Assembly: GCF_040436345.1 (NCBI RefSeq)
Contig: NC_133234.1
Location: 10,664,446-10,728,445, forward strand
Reading direction: 5' to 3'
Source: Pagrus major
Lineage: Eukaryota > Chordata > Actinopteri > Spariformes > Sparidae
DNA: 64,000 nucleotides
In this document: positions 49,916-61,111 of the stretch, piece by piece
Layout: every line of letters begins with the position of its first letter
How positions within the stretch are numbered: the stretch's first letter is position 1
Made by a program: the position numbers and the translations under genes
The notes under the pieces: model-generated
Told to the model about the DNA's origin: nothing
Seen by the model: the letters and a program-made list of their open reading frames with translations, nothing else
The model's database searches: none

Positions 49916-50019
49916 CACCTTTGATGTCAATAAAGATCAATATTAAAGTTAAAAAGGTTATTTATTAGTCGTTTTACAACACCAGGGTTGTCCCTTCATG
50001 CTACATAAGAGCTGATCAC

Positions 50020-50092
50020 AGCTGATCACACTCTCCAAAGTGCAGATACTACACTTTGGAGAGTGTGATCAGCTGATCACACTCTCCAAAGT
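50020..50092. repeat. Perfect 23-bp hairpin with a third direct copy
   Basis: Arms 50020-50042 (AGCTGATCACACTCTCCAAA plus GTG) and 50052-50074 are exact reverse complements around a 9-base loop. A direct copy of the left arm (GCTGATCACACTCTCCAAAG) follows at 50072-50091. A partial copy (GCTGATCACA) also precedes at 50011. Confidence 0.95.
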
Positions 50093-50099
50093 CACTCAC

Positions 50100-51110
50100 C
50101 ACAGCAAACTAAGACTTGAATGATTTCTTCAACAGTACGGCAGCAGATACTTCTGTATCTTTTGCCAGGGCTCATGCTAAAAAAAACCTAATAATTTTAT
50201 ATATTTATTTATGTGGACATAATTTTAACATTTACACATTAAATATTTTGACCTTTGGGGTAATAGTCTATTTATATGATCATTATTACATGGTAATTTA
50301 TTATCTTTATAAAATGTGTAGGTGTAGTTTTTGAGAATAAGGAAAAGGTTGTGATTCATCATGAAGAAAGGAAAAGACACGTAAAGAATTTAACCTGTTC
50401 CAAATTTACATAACCAGGTCGTCCCAGCGTTGCGTCCTCAGAACAATGAACAATAGTTGGTTAGGTTGATGTTGAAAGAGATGTTATTTCCACATGTATG
50501 TCACAGGAAGCAAAGCATCCATGGCGCTGGCATTTGTTGCATTATTTGGCACTGATTGGAAACATCTCATTGATCAAGCCCCCCCCAAAAAAGCCATAAC
50601 CATATTACTGCAACAAAACTGTCCCACGACGAGAAAAGAAACAAAAACATTCGTACTAAATGACAGACTCTGTCTCCTGTGATTTGTAGTGTGTGCATTC
50701 CAGAGGACTGGTGAAGATCGTTTGAAGGCTCACAGATACAAAGATTTCCTTGAGTTGTACGAGGATCAGTTCATATTTCACTGGGCTATAAGTTTAATGA
50801 ATCTGTCTGTCAAAGATATCTTCCTTCCTCCCCAAAAAAGAAAGAACAACAAAAACACATTTTCACCAGGTTTTTTTTTTTTTTCCCACACAGCACCACA
50901 CAGCACCATAGTGTTTGATTTGGACCTGGCTCAACAATAACTTCTTTGTTTGGCTCATCTTGAAACTGACAATGGAGGCGTCAGAGAAAGTTTGCAGGTG
51001 CACGGCTCGTAGCTTTCATTTTCCTTTATCTGTGCTGGACATTTACAGGAATATGAGCGTCGCCGTCTTGCAAACTGTGGTGATGAAATGAAAAGTAAAA
51101 CGTACAAATA
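50100..51110. other. Intergenic, no gene seen
   Basis: AT-rich DNA. Short open frames near 50116-50334 and 50689-50940 have no recognisable domain. Confidence 0.45.
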
Positions 51111-51111
51111 T

Positions 51112-51447
51112 TAAGGGTTATAAGTTCACCACCGAGTGAAAATTCAGTCATTATCTACGTTTTGCCGTCCACAAAAGATTTCTGAAGCTTCACAGCGACA
51201 AAAACATTGTACGATTCTCCAAAACAACTGAAGTAGACGGGAAATTCAAAAAACAACAGGAAAAAAACCCAAAAAACTGTGAAACTCTGTGGAAGTCCAG
51301 AGATCCCAAATTGATTTGAAAAGACGTTACTAACACCCTCGACTCGTGCCGAGCTATGGCACCCACTACAGTGAAGATTTTTCCATCACAATGGGGGTGA
51401 CTAGATAATGACTGAATTTTCATTTTTGGGTGAACTTATCCTTTAAC
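51112..51447. repeat. Family B MITE-like element with both ends
   Basis: Left GGTTATAAGTTCACCACCGA, then AAATTCAGTCATTATCTACG; right TAGATAATGACTGAATTTTC and TTTTTGGGTGAACTTATCCT. This is the clearest copy of the family, with inverted ends of about 40 bases. Confidence 0.8.
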
Positions 51448-52235
51448 CTGACAGGCTCCCTTACATATTCATGAGTGTTTATAGACTCATATCTTACAGA
51501 CTTGATCTCCTATAAGTGACTCTTATCACAAACAAGGATAAGGGAGCAGTTTGTTTCTTGTAACGAGTCAGGAAGTCATTTGGTTTTATGTGTTTATTGA
51601 TATATTCTGTCAGTAGTATGTGTAAGTGTTTTACCGTATTAGATTAGGAAAAGGGGAAAAAACCCAGAAACCACACAGATGAGGACGTGCCATGAAGCAC
51701 GGTTTAGGGCTTGTAGCTGACAAACACTGACGAATTATTTAGGATGTAAAAGCACTGCGTAAGAAGAAGATTGTAATTGGATCTCCGGAAATACAATGAT
51801 GGTCTCGCACATTTCAATAGTAGTATGCTTCGGAAAAAATTAGATTCTGGCTTTCGTATCATGAGCCCACCCGTGATAAACATGGATATATCTATGTATA
51901 TCTCTAAATACCAAAACATAATTTGTGGCACAGACTGGCCTCTAGCCAAGAGTTTACCGATTAGATTGTGTGTTATCCAGATTTGGGACTGCTGCCATGA
52001 TAACAGTGTGAATGAGCCATAAAACACCCATGACTTAAAAGCTCTTTTTCAATAAAAGCTGCAGATGTGAACTCGACACTAAACACATTGTTAATGTGAC
52101 AAAAGCCGTCACTTGATGCCATTTTGGTAAAGTCACTCTTTTTAATAGTGAGACGTCTTTAGCCACTTCCTTCTGGTTGTCGTGAAGGTTGTCCACTCTG
52201 CAGGGAAGAAGGTGGGGTCAGTGGATAAGGGTGTG

Positions 52236-52263
52236 CAGCTACTGAGAATTTTCTCAGTAGCTG
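52236..52263. repeat. 28-base palindrome
   Basis: CAGCTACTGAGAA and TTCTCAGTAGCTG arms, each 13 bases, are separated by only two bases. Confidence 0.95.
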
Positions 52264-52528
52264 TTATCACAAGCAGACGGAAGCTGTGCCAAAGCAAACA
52301 AACCAGTGACCGTAATTCTGTGGTCAGTGCCGGTAAATCTTGTTTGTGGGATACAACAGCACGTGCACGACAACGGTACAGGCAAAATGTATCTACTTTT
52401 GTCGCACCTGCTACACCCTCTCTCGGGAATGTGAGTCACAGAAATATAACGGGCAGTGCTGTAATTACTCATGTGATTCACAGTTTCTGCAGATGCTTCA
52501 TCAATATTTTGCTTATGTTTTATTGTTA

Positions 52529-52763
52529 TGTAAGGGGCACCATGTAGTTTTAGAGGAGAAATTCAAACTCGGAATTTTAATATTTACAATATTAATGAGG
52601 TAATAATACAAACTCAGAAATATTTATCTTTTCCATAACTCGAATAAACAAGCTGTTCTCAGAGGAAAATCAGGTCCCCAGAACACTGTTTGAAGCTAGA
52701 AAGGTGGCAGGGTCCGCCACATATAAACAAAGTAAAACAGTATGAACTTGTGTTGTCCTTTAA
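52529..52763. repeat. Family C MITE-like element
   Basis: TAAGGGGCACCATGTAGTTT at the left, GAGGAAAATCAGGTCCCCAG and TAGAAAGGTGGCAGGGTCCG inside, CTTGTGTTGTCCTTTAA at the right. Confidence 0.75.
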
Positions 52764-55009
52764 CTATTTGTTTTATCTTTGACACATTTTATATCATGAC
52801 CATGTTCCAGATTCTTCCTCAGATGTCTGGACAGATACTCTTTGGCCAGGCCATTGTTTTGTGTTGGCTGACCTCTCACACACATTCTTTCTTTTGTGTG
52901 TGACAATGAGAACCTTTCCAGTAATAAGCTCCTCTGTAATGACTCTATATAATCATCCATCACTGGCAACGCCTTAAGTCGGGCTGGCACACCATAAAGT
53001 CAAGCAGAAGTAGCTCCAACCTGACAGACGTCCTACTTCTGCAGGTGTTTTTGTGTAACTGTTTTTCTTCTACTTTTTAGAAATGTAGTTTGTTTTGGTA
53101 ACTTTGATGCTCTTCTATGTTATAGATTTAAAAAAAGAAATTAAAAAAAGGAGCTGATGTTTATGGCCACCGCTTTCAAAAGATAGGCTTCTTATAACCT
53201 CGTGACGTTTTGTAAGCCAGCTGTGCAGAAAGATGACACTGATATCTGAAAATGAGTCACTTTATTGGAAGAACTGACACGCGTGTACTTCCTTAAACTT
53301 AGTAGGGATTAACCTGCTCTTGTGCAACTGTAAGCCCAATTATTTGGTTTCAGAGAATGAACTGGGTCATAGTTGGGCAGTTACTTGAAATTATGTAACC
53401 TGTCTGAAATGCAAAAGATCAAAGTGAATCATTTTACCTTAATACGGCGTATATATTCTGACAAGTTACGCGAGCATGCATGTGAGGCCGCTTAGCTTCA
53501 TGCTAATATTAGCATGGAAACATTCTGACAGTAGAGTGCTGCAGGGATGGTGTAGCCTATTTTTGTAGGCTAACCCGGACGTTAGCATTGCCCTGGGAGA
53601 TTTTTTCAACTGGATTTTTGGAAAATTTGAGGAAAATAAGCTCTGTGCCAACAAAAGTTTGTTCAGCAAGATAATCCTCACAGATGAACACTACTTTTGT
53701 GATTTTTTTAAAAAGCTAAATGCGAGAACCAGAGGTAAAAAGCTAACGTTAGGCTATAAACAAACTACATTGCGGTCCCATTGCTTCAACGTCACCACCA
53801 CTAAGCATCTGACTACACTATATTGAACAAACTTTACTATAAATTGATCTACAAGTTAGAAAAGTTTGCAGCTAAAGTCCACCTGTAAAGATGGACTAGT
53901 GAGTAGATGAGTCTCCGTGCTCGGTGTACAGCAACAACATCCACTGTCTCATTTAGCCACTTAGCAACCGCCTTTCTTAAGACGTGGAAACGCTTTATAA
54001 TGCAAACATGGGGTATAAACTGGAGTATTTTATGTTGTAGATCAAAACATGAAAATCTCATGAACAGGTGGTAACCACAGACCTAATTTCAGGCATTTAA
54101 CCAAAAGCCCATTCAAAAACCCATTGACCTTTATACTAGGGGACCAGAAGGGTTTTAGGACTAATTCCCGGTGCACTCATTGAAAAAGCTAACATGCTGA
54201 TGTTAACCCGGTATGATGTTCTTGTGCCTTGACTTTTTGGGGAATCCACTCACTTTTTTGGGGACATGATGTTCACAGTTTGGCATGTTAGCAGGCTAAG
54301 CACCACTGAGTATTGCTGAGGCTGATGGGCCATTAGTTTGGCAAGGATTTAGTCATAAATCAAAGTATTGGATGGATTTAAATTTTGACCTGATGATGAA
54401 TTTCTTGAGACATTCAGTCAAATTACAAATGTCAACCTCATGTCAACTGTAGAGGAAATGTAAGGGGATTGCCAAAGTCATTAGGATTCATTGTCTGGAC
54501 ACCATGACTGTCTGTGCAAACTGTAGCTATCAGCCCAATATCTGTTGAGATATTTCAGTCCAAACCAAAATGGTGGATGACTGACACTGCCATCCATTGT
54601 GGCCTGCTGCTAGCGTGGCTTGCTTGGCATGAATTTCTTGGACTGACACACAAAATAGTTGGCTAGTCTTATGTGACTTTTGTGCCACAGCATGTCAGAA
54701 ATACTTTCCTAATGACAACTTTCTCTTTCTCATCATCTTATTGTATTATCAATGCCATTTCTGGCAAGGAAACAGCGCGTTACTGCCAAGAATAACACTG
54801 AGATATACTGGTTTATTAGCTGGCATTAACCGTGGTGAGCTACATAAAAGGACATTTTTTTATGATTCCGAGGAAGCAAGGCTCATCCTTGAAACCGTAA
54901 CCAATAAGAAGCCAACAAACACACAGAGTCAATTGTGGTTTTGTAGAAAGTATGTTAAACTAATGATCAGTTCCAGTTCCTTCATTCAAGATCATCCTCT
55001 TTAAGCTTT
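52764..55009. other. Intergenic, no gene seen
   Basis: No supported exon. There are scattered TTAGCATGC / GCTAACATGC words like those inside family A, but no clear element ends. Confidence 0.45.
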
Positions 55010-55477
55010 TAGCTGACACCCATAAGCTCCTGAAAATGGGCCGAAACCACATCTTTTGTTTTATGTATTAGCACTGGCTGATGACACTAATACCAAAATA
55101 TTTGCATTGTACTATTAGGCTGTTGCTCAACTTTAGCTTAAATCTGCAACCCTGCACACATTATTCCTGCTTTTCAAGCTTGAGCCTTGAAAAAATAAGG
55201 CCACGTAGAGCTAAACCTGGTCAGTTTAGTCTGAGATATCCTGGTCACTGTACTGTGCTGATAAAGCGATACCATCGCTCAATGGTAACAACATAGCCTC
55301 CTTCTGCTGCCACCCTCAGGTCAGACTGCATCGCTGCCCCCCTGGTCGTAAGGATGTGAAAATATAGAAAATGTCTTGTTGTTTGGCTGTCTCACCTCTC
55401 CACATTCCTGCACATATGTGAGTTATGTAACTGGCACACATATCAGTTGGATAAGTGTCACAACATATTTGGCCTAC

Positions 55478-55577
<100 letters not shown>

Positions 55578-56691
55578 AGGCTGATGCTCACACAAAGTAC
55601 ACTTTCAAGCTGGTAAACCATGTGTAACCGATATATACACATGGACTACAGTGCCTTAAGACAATCTTTTGCCGTGTTAAAGGGCCAAAAGCCTCCTTTT
55701 TTTTCTACATTTTTAAAATAATATTTTCTTTTTCTTTCTTTCTTTCTTTCTTTCAATTCCTCCATATTATATCTTTAAGGAAACGTGGGATCCTAGTAAT
55801 ATCTTGCATCTTAATGTAATACAATAGGTGCTTCCTTTTGTCCGTGGCCCTACCCAGGTTTAAATTTTGGCCCTCAAAGGAAAAATGCTTTATAGGTTGA
55901 GAAAATTCTCCTACAACACTTCACAAACAAGTTCAAGCTCCCTAAGTGGAGTTGCTGGAAATTACATCATCACAAAGCTGAAACCGGGGCTGTTTATCTG
56001 AGCTCATGGAAAGTGGACTTACAGGAGACACTCCAAACATATGATGATTATAACGCATAGCACAGTTACAAGCGCTGCAGTAATAAGCAGTTGCCACTTT
56101 ATAAGAACCGGCATGTAGTGTCCTCCTGTTTCATAACACATAATTTGACGTCATAATTAGAGTGACTCAATTTGAGTGCAATGGCAGAATAAGCTCCTGA
56201 GAATGGGCCTAAGTCACATCTTTTGTTTTGTGCATTAGTACTTGCTGATCACACTGATACCAAAATATTTGTATTGTACTATTAGGCTGTTGCCATGTCA
56301 ACTTTAAGCTTATATCTGCAGCCTTGTCCACATCCCAGGTGTACGTGCTTTTCAACGTTGAGCCTTGAGAATTAAGTCAAGTCAATCAATGTAGAGCTAA
56401 ACTTAATAAGTCCATTGAACAAACCTTCTCTCAATGGTAACAACATGAACATCCTCTGCTGCCACCCTAAGGTCAGACTGCATCACTGCCCCACTGGTCA
56501 TAATGATGCAAGAAAAGCAAGCTTGTTTCTCAGCCACTCAAAAATTCCATCTAGTTTATTTAAAGCCTTGTTAGATTGTCCCACTTCTCCCGTCACTGGA
56601 AACTCCACATACCTGCTCGTTCGTTCAGTTTCATAACTGTAAGTGATCAACCAGGCCTGTGTAATCATGTTGCAACATACTGGGCCTGCAG

Positions 56692-56696
<5 letters not shown>

Positions 56697-56747
<51 letters not shown>

Positions 56748-56748
56748 T
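56697..56748. repeat. (CA)n microsatellite, unit 2
   Basis: About twenty-five CA units with one CG interruption. Confidence 0.97.
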
Positions 56749-56813
56749 GGAATACAGTGCTTTAAGACAATAAGGTTGACTTTTTTTTAGCAATTATTTA
56801 AAATTCCTTGTTA

Positions 56814-56833
56814 TTTCTTTCTTTCTTTCTTTT

Positions 56834-56901
<68 letters not shown>

Positions 56902-56902
56902 A
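56814..56902. repeat. (CTTT)n microsatellite, unit 2
   Basis: About twenty-one CTTT units with one TTTTT interruption; the matching tract of unit 1 (55728-55755) has only about seven. Confidence 0.97.
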
Positions 56903-58095
56903 TTCCTTCCTTCCTAGTTTCGCCCTCCTTTCCTACCTCTATCTTTTTATTATCTTTGTATTTCCTCCCTCCTTCCTTCTTTCTTTACTTCATCTCTCTC
57001 CTTTCTAGTTTCTCTATCCGTTTCTATCTTTGCTTCTTTGTTTCTTTCCGAACAGTTGTAAAAATCAGTGGTGGTATTCTGTTCACAGTTAAAGATTTAT
57101 ACAAGGTTAAAAAAACAAAACAAAACACTACATTGATGAAAAACGTATTCCATAAATGTTAAATATTCCCATGATAATTCGTAACTATGATATCAAAAGT
57201 GGAAATCTTGAGATAAAGTCGATATTATGAGATCAAAAAATCAATTACGGGATATGAAGTCATAATAATGACTCCTTTTTTTAAAATAAAGGCTAGGTTT
57301 TCATCAATTTGTTTTCTTAAAATGGTGGAAATGGGTTTCATATGTTTGCTTTTGGCCCGTGGCCCGCCATTAAGTTTCAGTGTTGACCCTCCAAGGACAA
57401 AAGTTTGGGCACCTCTGGTCTAATAGCGTTTGTCACTCGTTCCTTTTCAGATTACAACCCTACAGTCCAGCAGTAGCCTACAGTAATTCAAAATTGCCAA
57501 TTAACAGGAACTTGCATGAAGTGTAATGCAAGTTTTTATGTACAGTCGTTAATAGTGCCGCAGGTTTTGGCTAATACACCCATTGTTCTGTCACAGATCA
57601 CTGACACCTTTAAGCTTTTGTCTGACACTTGTCAGTCTTGATTGACTGCAACGGTAGAATTAGCTCTTGGTATCATTTTATGAAAGCAAAGTTAAGAGAG
57701 CGTGAGCCAAAACAAATTTTTTGCTTTGTGTATTAATCCTGGCTGATGACTCTGACTTTGCCTTGTTTTGTTAGGCTATTCCCTTGTGTACATGCTTTCT
57801 ACCACAGACTCGCCCAGCCTTAAAAGGCTAACCCAGTTCCCATCAGACTCATATGTCAGCTGTATCCTGTGTTAAGTGTTAGCAAATGTTAGCATGCTGA
57901 CACGCTAAACTAAGATCATGAACATGTTAAACTTTATACCTGTTTAGCATTGTCATCGTGAGAATGTTAGCATGATCACATTAGCATTTAGCTAAATGCA
58001 TTACTAAACATGTGACACTAGTCAATTCGTCCCAGTCTCAAGTAAACCCCGAGTCAATTTTTCTCGGGCACGTCAAGTCACAGGTTGTGTCGAGT

Positions 58096-58471
58096 TGTAA
58101 GAATTAGCCACCTTGAATTTGTGATCTACTCAAATAGGGGCAGCACATCACAAGAGTATCTGCTAACTGCCGCTAACTGTATTCAGTTTAACATCCATGA
58201 TTGTAGCTACCGTTAGCTTGTTAGCTCAGTTAGCCGTGCAGCTAGCTGGACAACCAGGGGAGTGTTGACGTTTTCACCACTTGCACAGGAGCATTGGAGT
58301 GGTGGGAGAAAGAGGTTTTCAGGCCTAGGGCTAGCTGGTTAGCATGCTAACTTCAGTAGGCACCCCTTCTACACAATACATAGCTGTCTCTGACATAACC
58401 TCAAAACTGTCATTTCTTCACATTCTGTTTTCTTTTCATTGTATCGAACTAAAATTCTCACATATTGAAAA
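58096..58471. repeat. Family A MITE-like element, copy 9
   Basis: TTGTAAGAATTAGCCACCTT at the left, AGCTAGCTGGACAACCAGGG and GGGCTAGCTGGTTAGCATGC inside, ACTAAAATTCTCACATATTG at the right. Confidence 0.65.
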
Positions 58472-59299
58472 TGTAGTCTTACCTGCAGTATCCTGTCTTA
58501 ATAAAGAGAAAAGTTTTAGCATCTGTTAAAGAATTGATTTGTTTATTGAGATTCAGGGAAATAAATGTAATCAAACAAAAACACAAAAAAACTTTATAAA
58601 AAGCTTTTTTAATTTCCTCTCAGTCAAACAAATAGTCCCTCCACATCACTTTTTAAACTCAACTGAAAACATAAAACACAGACAAGTCACTTGATTCATG
58701 GTCGAAGTCGAGTCCCAAGTCATTTATTTCCTGTCCAGTCAAGCTGCAACTAATCGGAACAGTGACTTGAGTCGACTGTAGTCCAAGTCGCAATGACTGG
58801 AGTCCACATCTCTGTTAGTAACTAAGAGCCTCACGAGGCTCACAAAACACTGTGGCAGACTCATTTTTGATTTTAGGTTATTTTATCTTCAACAGCTTTG
58901 CTCGGTGAGCACACATGACCATATTGCTACACCCACTGTGTTCCTGCCATATGCCTTATTTGCACAAACTTAATTGTTTTAAAAAGACACAAGATTAAAT
59001 AATCGTGACAACTCTAGTTATTTCTTGTCAATCGAAGGTACACAGTAGCATTTCCTCTGTTTGCAACAGCTGTCGTTCTGTGGACTCTTGATGGTTAAAA
59101 CAACGAAAGACTGTATGAAGTGTTTTAACACAGCAGAGGGCAGTGCAGAGTAAAAGCTGACGATTCAAATGTTCAGCCAGGAGCAGCATTATGGTTCTTA
59201 TTGCAAGCCAAAACAATATCAAGGTTATTGTTTGAGGAAATACATGTTCTAACTGTATTCAATTCACTTTGTATTTAAAAAAAGTAAATACATTGATAA

Positions 59300-59608
59300 T
59301 TAAAGGCACATTATGTAGTTTTGGGGAAGAAATTTAATTCAGAAGAGAAAGATCTTCATTGACTGACTAAACTGACCTTAAAGGACAACACAATTTCATA
59401 CTGTTTTACTTTGTTTATATGTGGCGGACCCTGCCACCTTTCTAGCTTCAAACAGTGTTCTGGGGACCTTATTTTCCTCTGAGAACAGCTTGTTTATTCA
59501 GTTATAGAAAAAACAAAATCTGTGTTTGTATTATTGCCTCATTAATATTGTAAATATTCAAATTCTGAGTTTGAATTTCTTCTCCAAAACTACACAGTGC
59601 CCCTTTAA
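59300..59608. repeat. Family C MITE-like element with both ends
   Basis: Left TTAAAGGCACATTATGTAGT then TTTGGGGAAGAAATTTAATT; right TTTGAATTTCTTCTCCAAAA then CTACACAGTGCCCCTTTAAT. The inverted ends of about 40 bases make this the reference copy of the family. It may lie inside the gid4 3'UTR. Confidence 0.8.
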
Positions 59609-61111
59609 TGTGAGCTGTGGTATAAACATATTCAAAACACAAAGTGGTATATTGGTCAAACAAGCGAGACACACAGTGAAAGGTGTTTTTTGATATGATT
59701 TTGTTTAAAATCCATTATCCATTCTTTACAGTCACACCATCAATCAAATCCAGGCTTATTCTCAAATAAACACACTTCTGATCTGTTATAATACAACTCT
59801 GATAAGCTTTACAAACATGGCACCATCACATGGAAAGGGAACATGATTAGGGAGTGTCTTCATAGGCAATTTAACAAAAATATTTCTTTAATGCAGATAT
59901 TCTTTTTTTTTTTCTCATATACTATAGGGATAGAATAAAATTCTGTCTCTGAAAACTGAAGGTTTTTATGTTCTGGAGAGTGCTATGTTGAAAGTGTTGC
60001 ATAGTCGAGGGGACATAAATGTAGGGATAGTGAGGGGATCTTAATTTAAAATGACACAAGAGGGAGTAAAAAGCTCTTTGTTTAATGCAGGGTAAAAATA
60101 CTCTCTTTTTGAATACTTTTATGTGATTGTTTTGGCTCTAACCCCTCCACACAGTCAAACCCTTAAAAACAAGTCAAATAGCTTGACCCGCCACCTTGAT
60201 GCTTGTGTGTTTTAGGGCACGTGAGTGTAAAATCCTGACTGCAAGCATTAGTAACATAAAGTCCATCTTTGTGCAAATGTAACTCAATAGAACACAGCAA
60301 TCACATGTGTTAATCTCCCAAGCAGTTGTATGGACAGAGGGGAAAAGCTCGTTTTTGTGTGTCACTCGGATTGCAGCCTTTAAAAGTGCCACTCAGCGTC
60401 CATCATTTAGAGCAAAATGACAAAATGTCCTCTTGGCGGGCGAACACAGAACCAGCTTAGCTTTAAAAAAAATAAAAATACTGTCATTCTAGCTTATGGG
60501 CTGATTAAAGCTCCAATCAATCATGAACCCAAACCCTTCTCTCGCTTTTCTTCCACACAGACTTCTTTAGAGATTGTGTTTGTATGAGCGGACGCCTCAG
60601 AGGAATCCTTGTCCAACACGCAGTCAAATGTGTTTATGTTGCTCACGTCGCGTCGGCTGGATGAAAGCTGGAAACGTTTTCTAGTTGCAAGACGAGGAGG
60701 GAGATTCCCAGCTCAGCTTATAAAGTGTCTCGAGATGCAGCGCCAAGCGTTTTTTTTTTTAAAAACCAGACATTAAAACAAAAAGAAAGGGGTACACTAT
60801 ATGAGTCACGCCCAGTCTCTGCTGCTGGTTCTAACTTTACAAGCTCCAGTCTGGGAGCAGAGCCGCACTTCCACTCTTTCCTTCTTCTCATCTCGTCCAA
60901 ACATACATTCATTTGTCCTCTATCGTGTCCACTGCTCAATCAGCTGTCTGTCCACTTGTTGGGAACAAGTTAAGAGTTTGCACTTCTCCAAAAAGCCCAA
61001 ATTCTCATCCCTAGTTGTTCTCCTCCTCCTTTCTCAGTAGCATCTGCAGACCTTGGCTTTGCTTTAAGTCTATGTCCATCAACAAAAAAAGATCCACGAT
61101 GCTGGCCGATG
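59609..61111 (-). other. Probable gid4 3'UTR, no other gene seen
   Basis: This lies directly downstream of the gid4 stop on the minus strand. No other coding sequence is supported. The true transcript end is unknown; minus-strand AATAAA words occur further on, for example near 58541. Confidence 0.35.
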
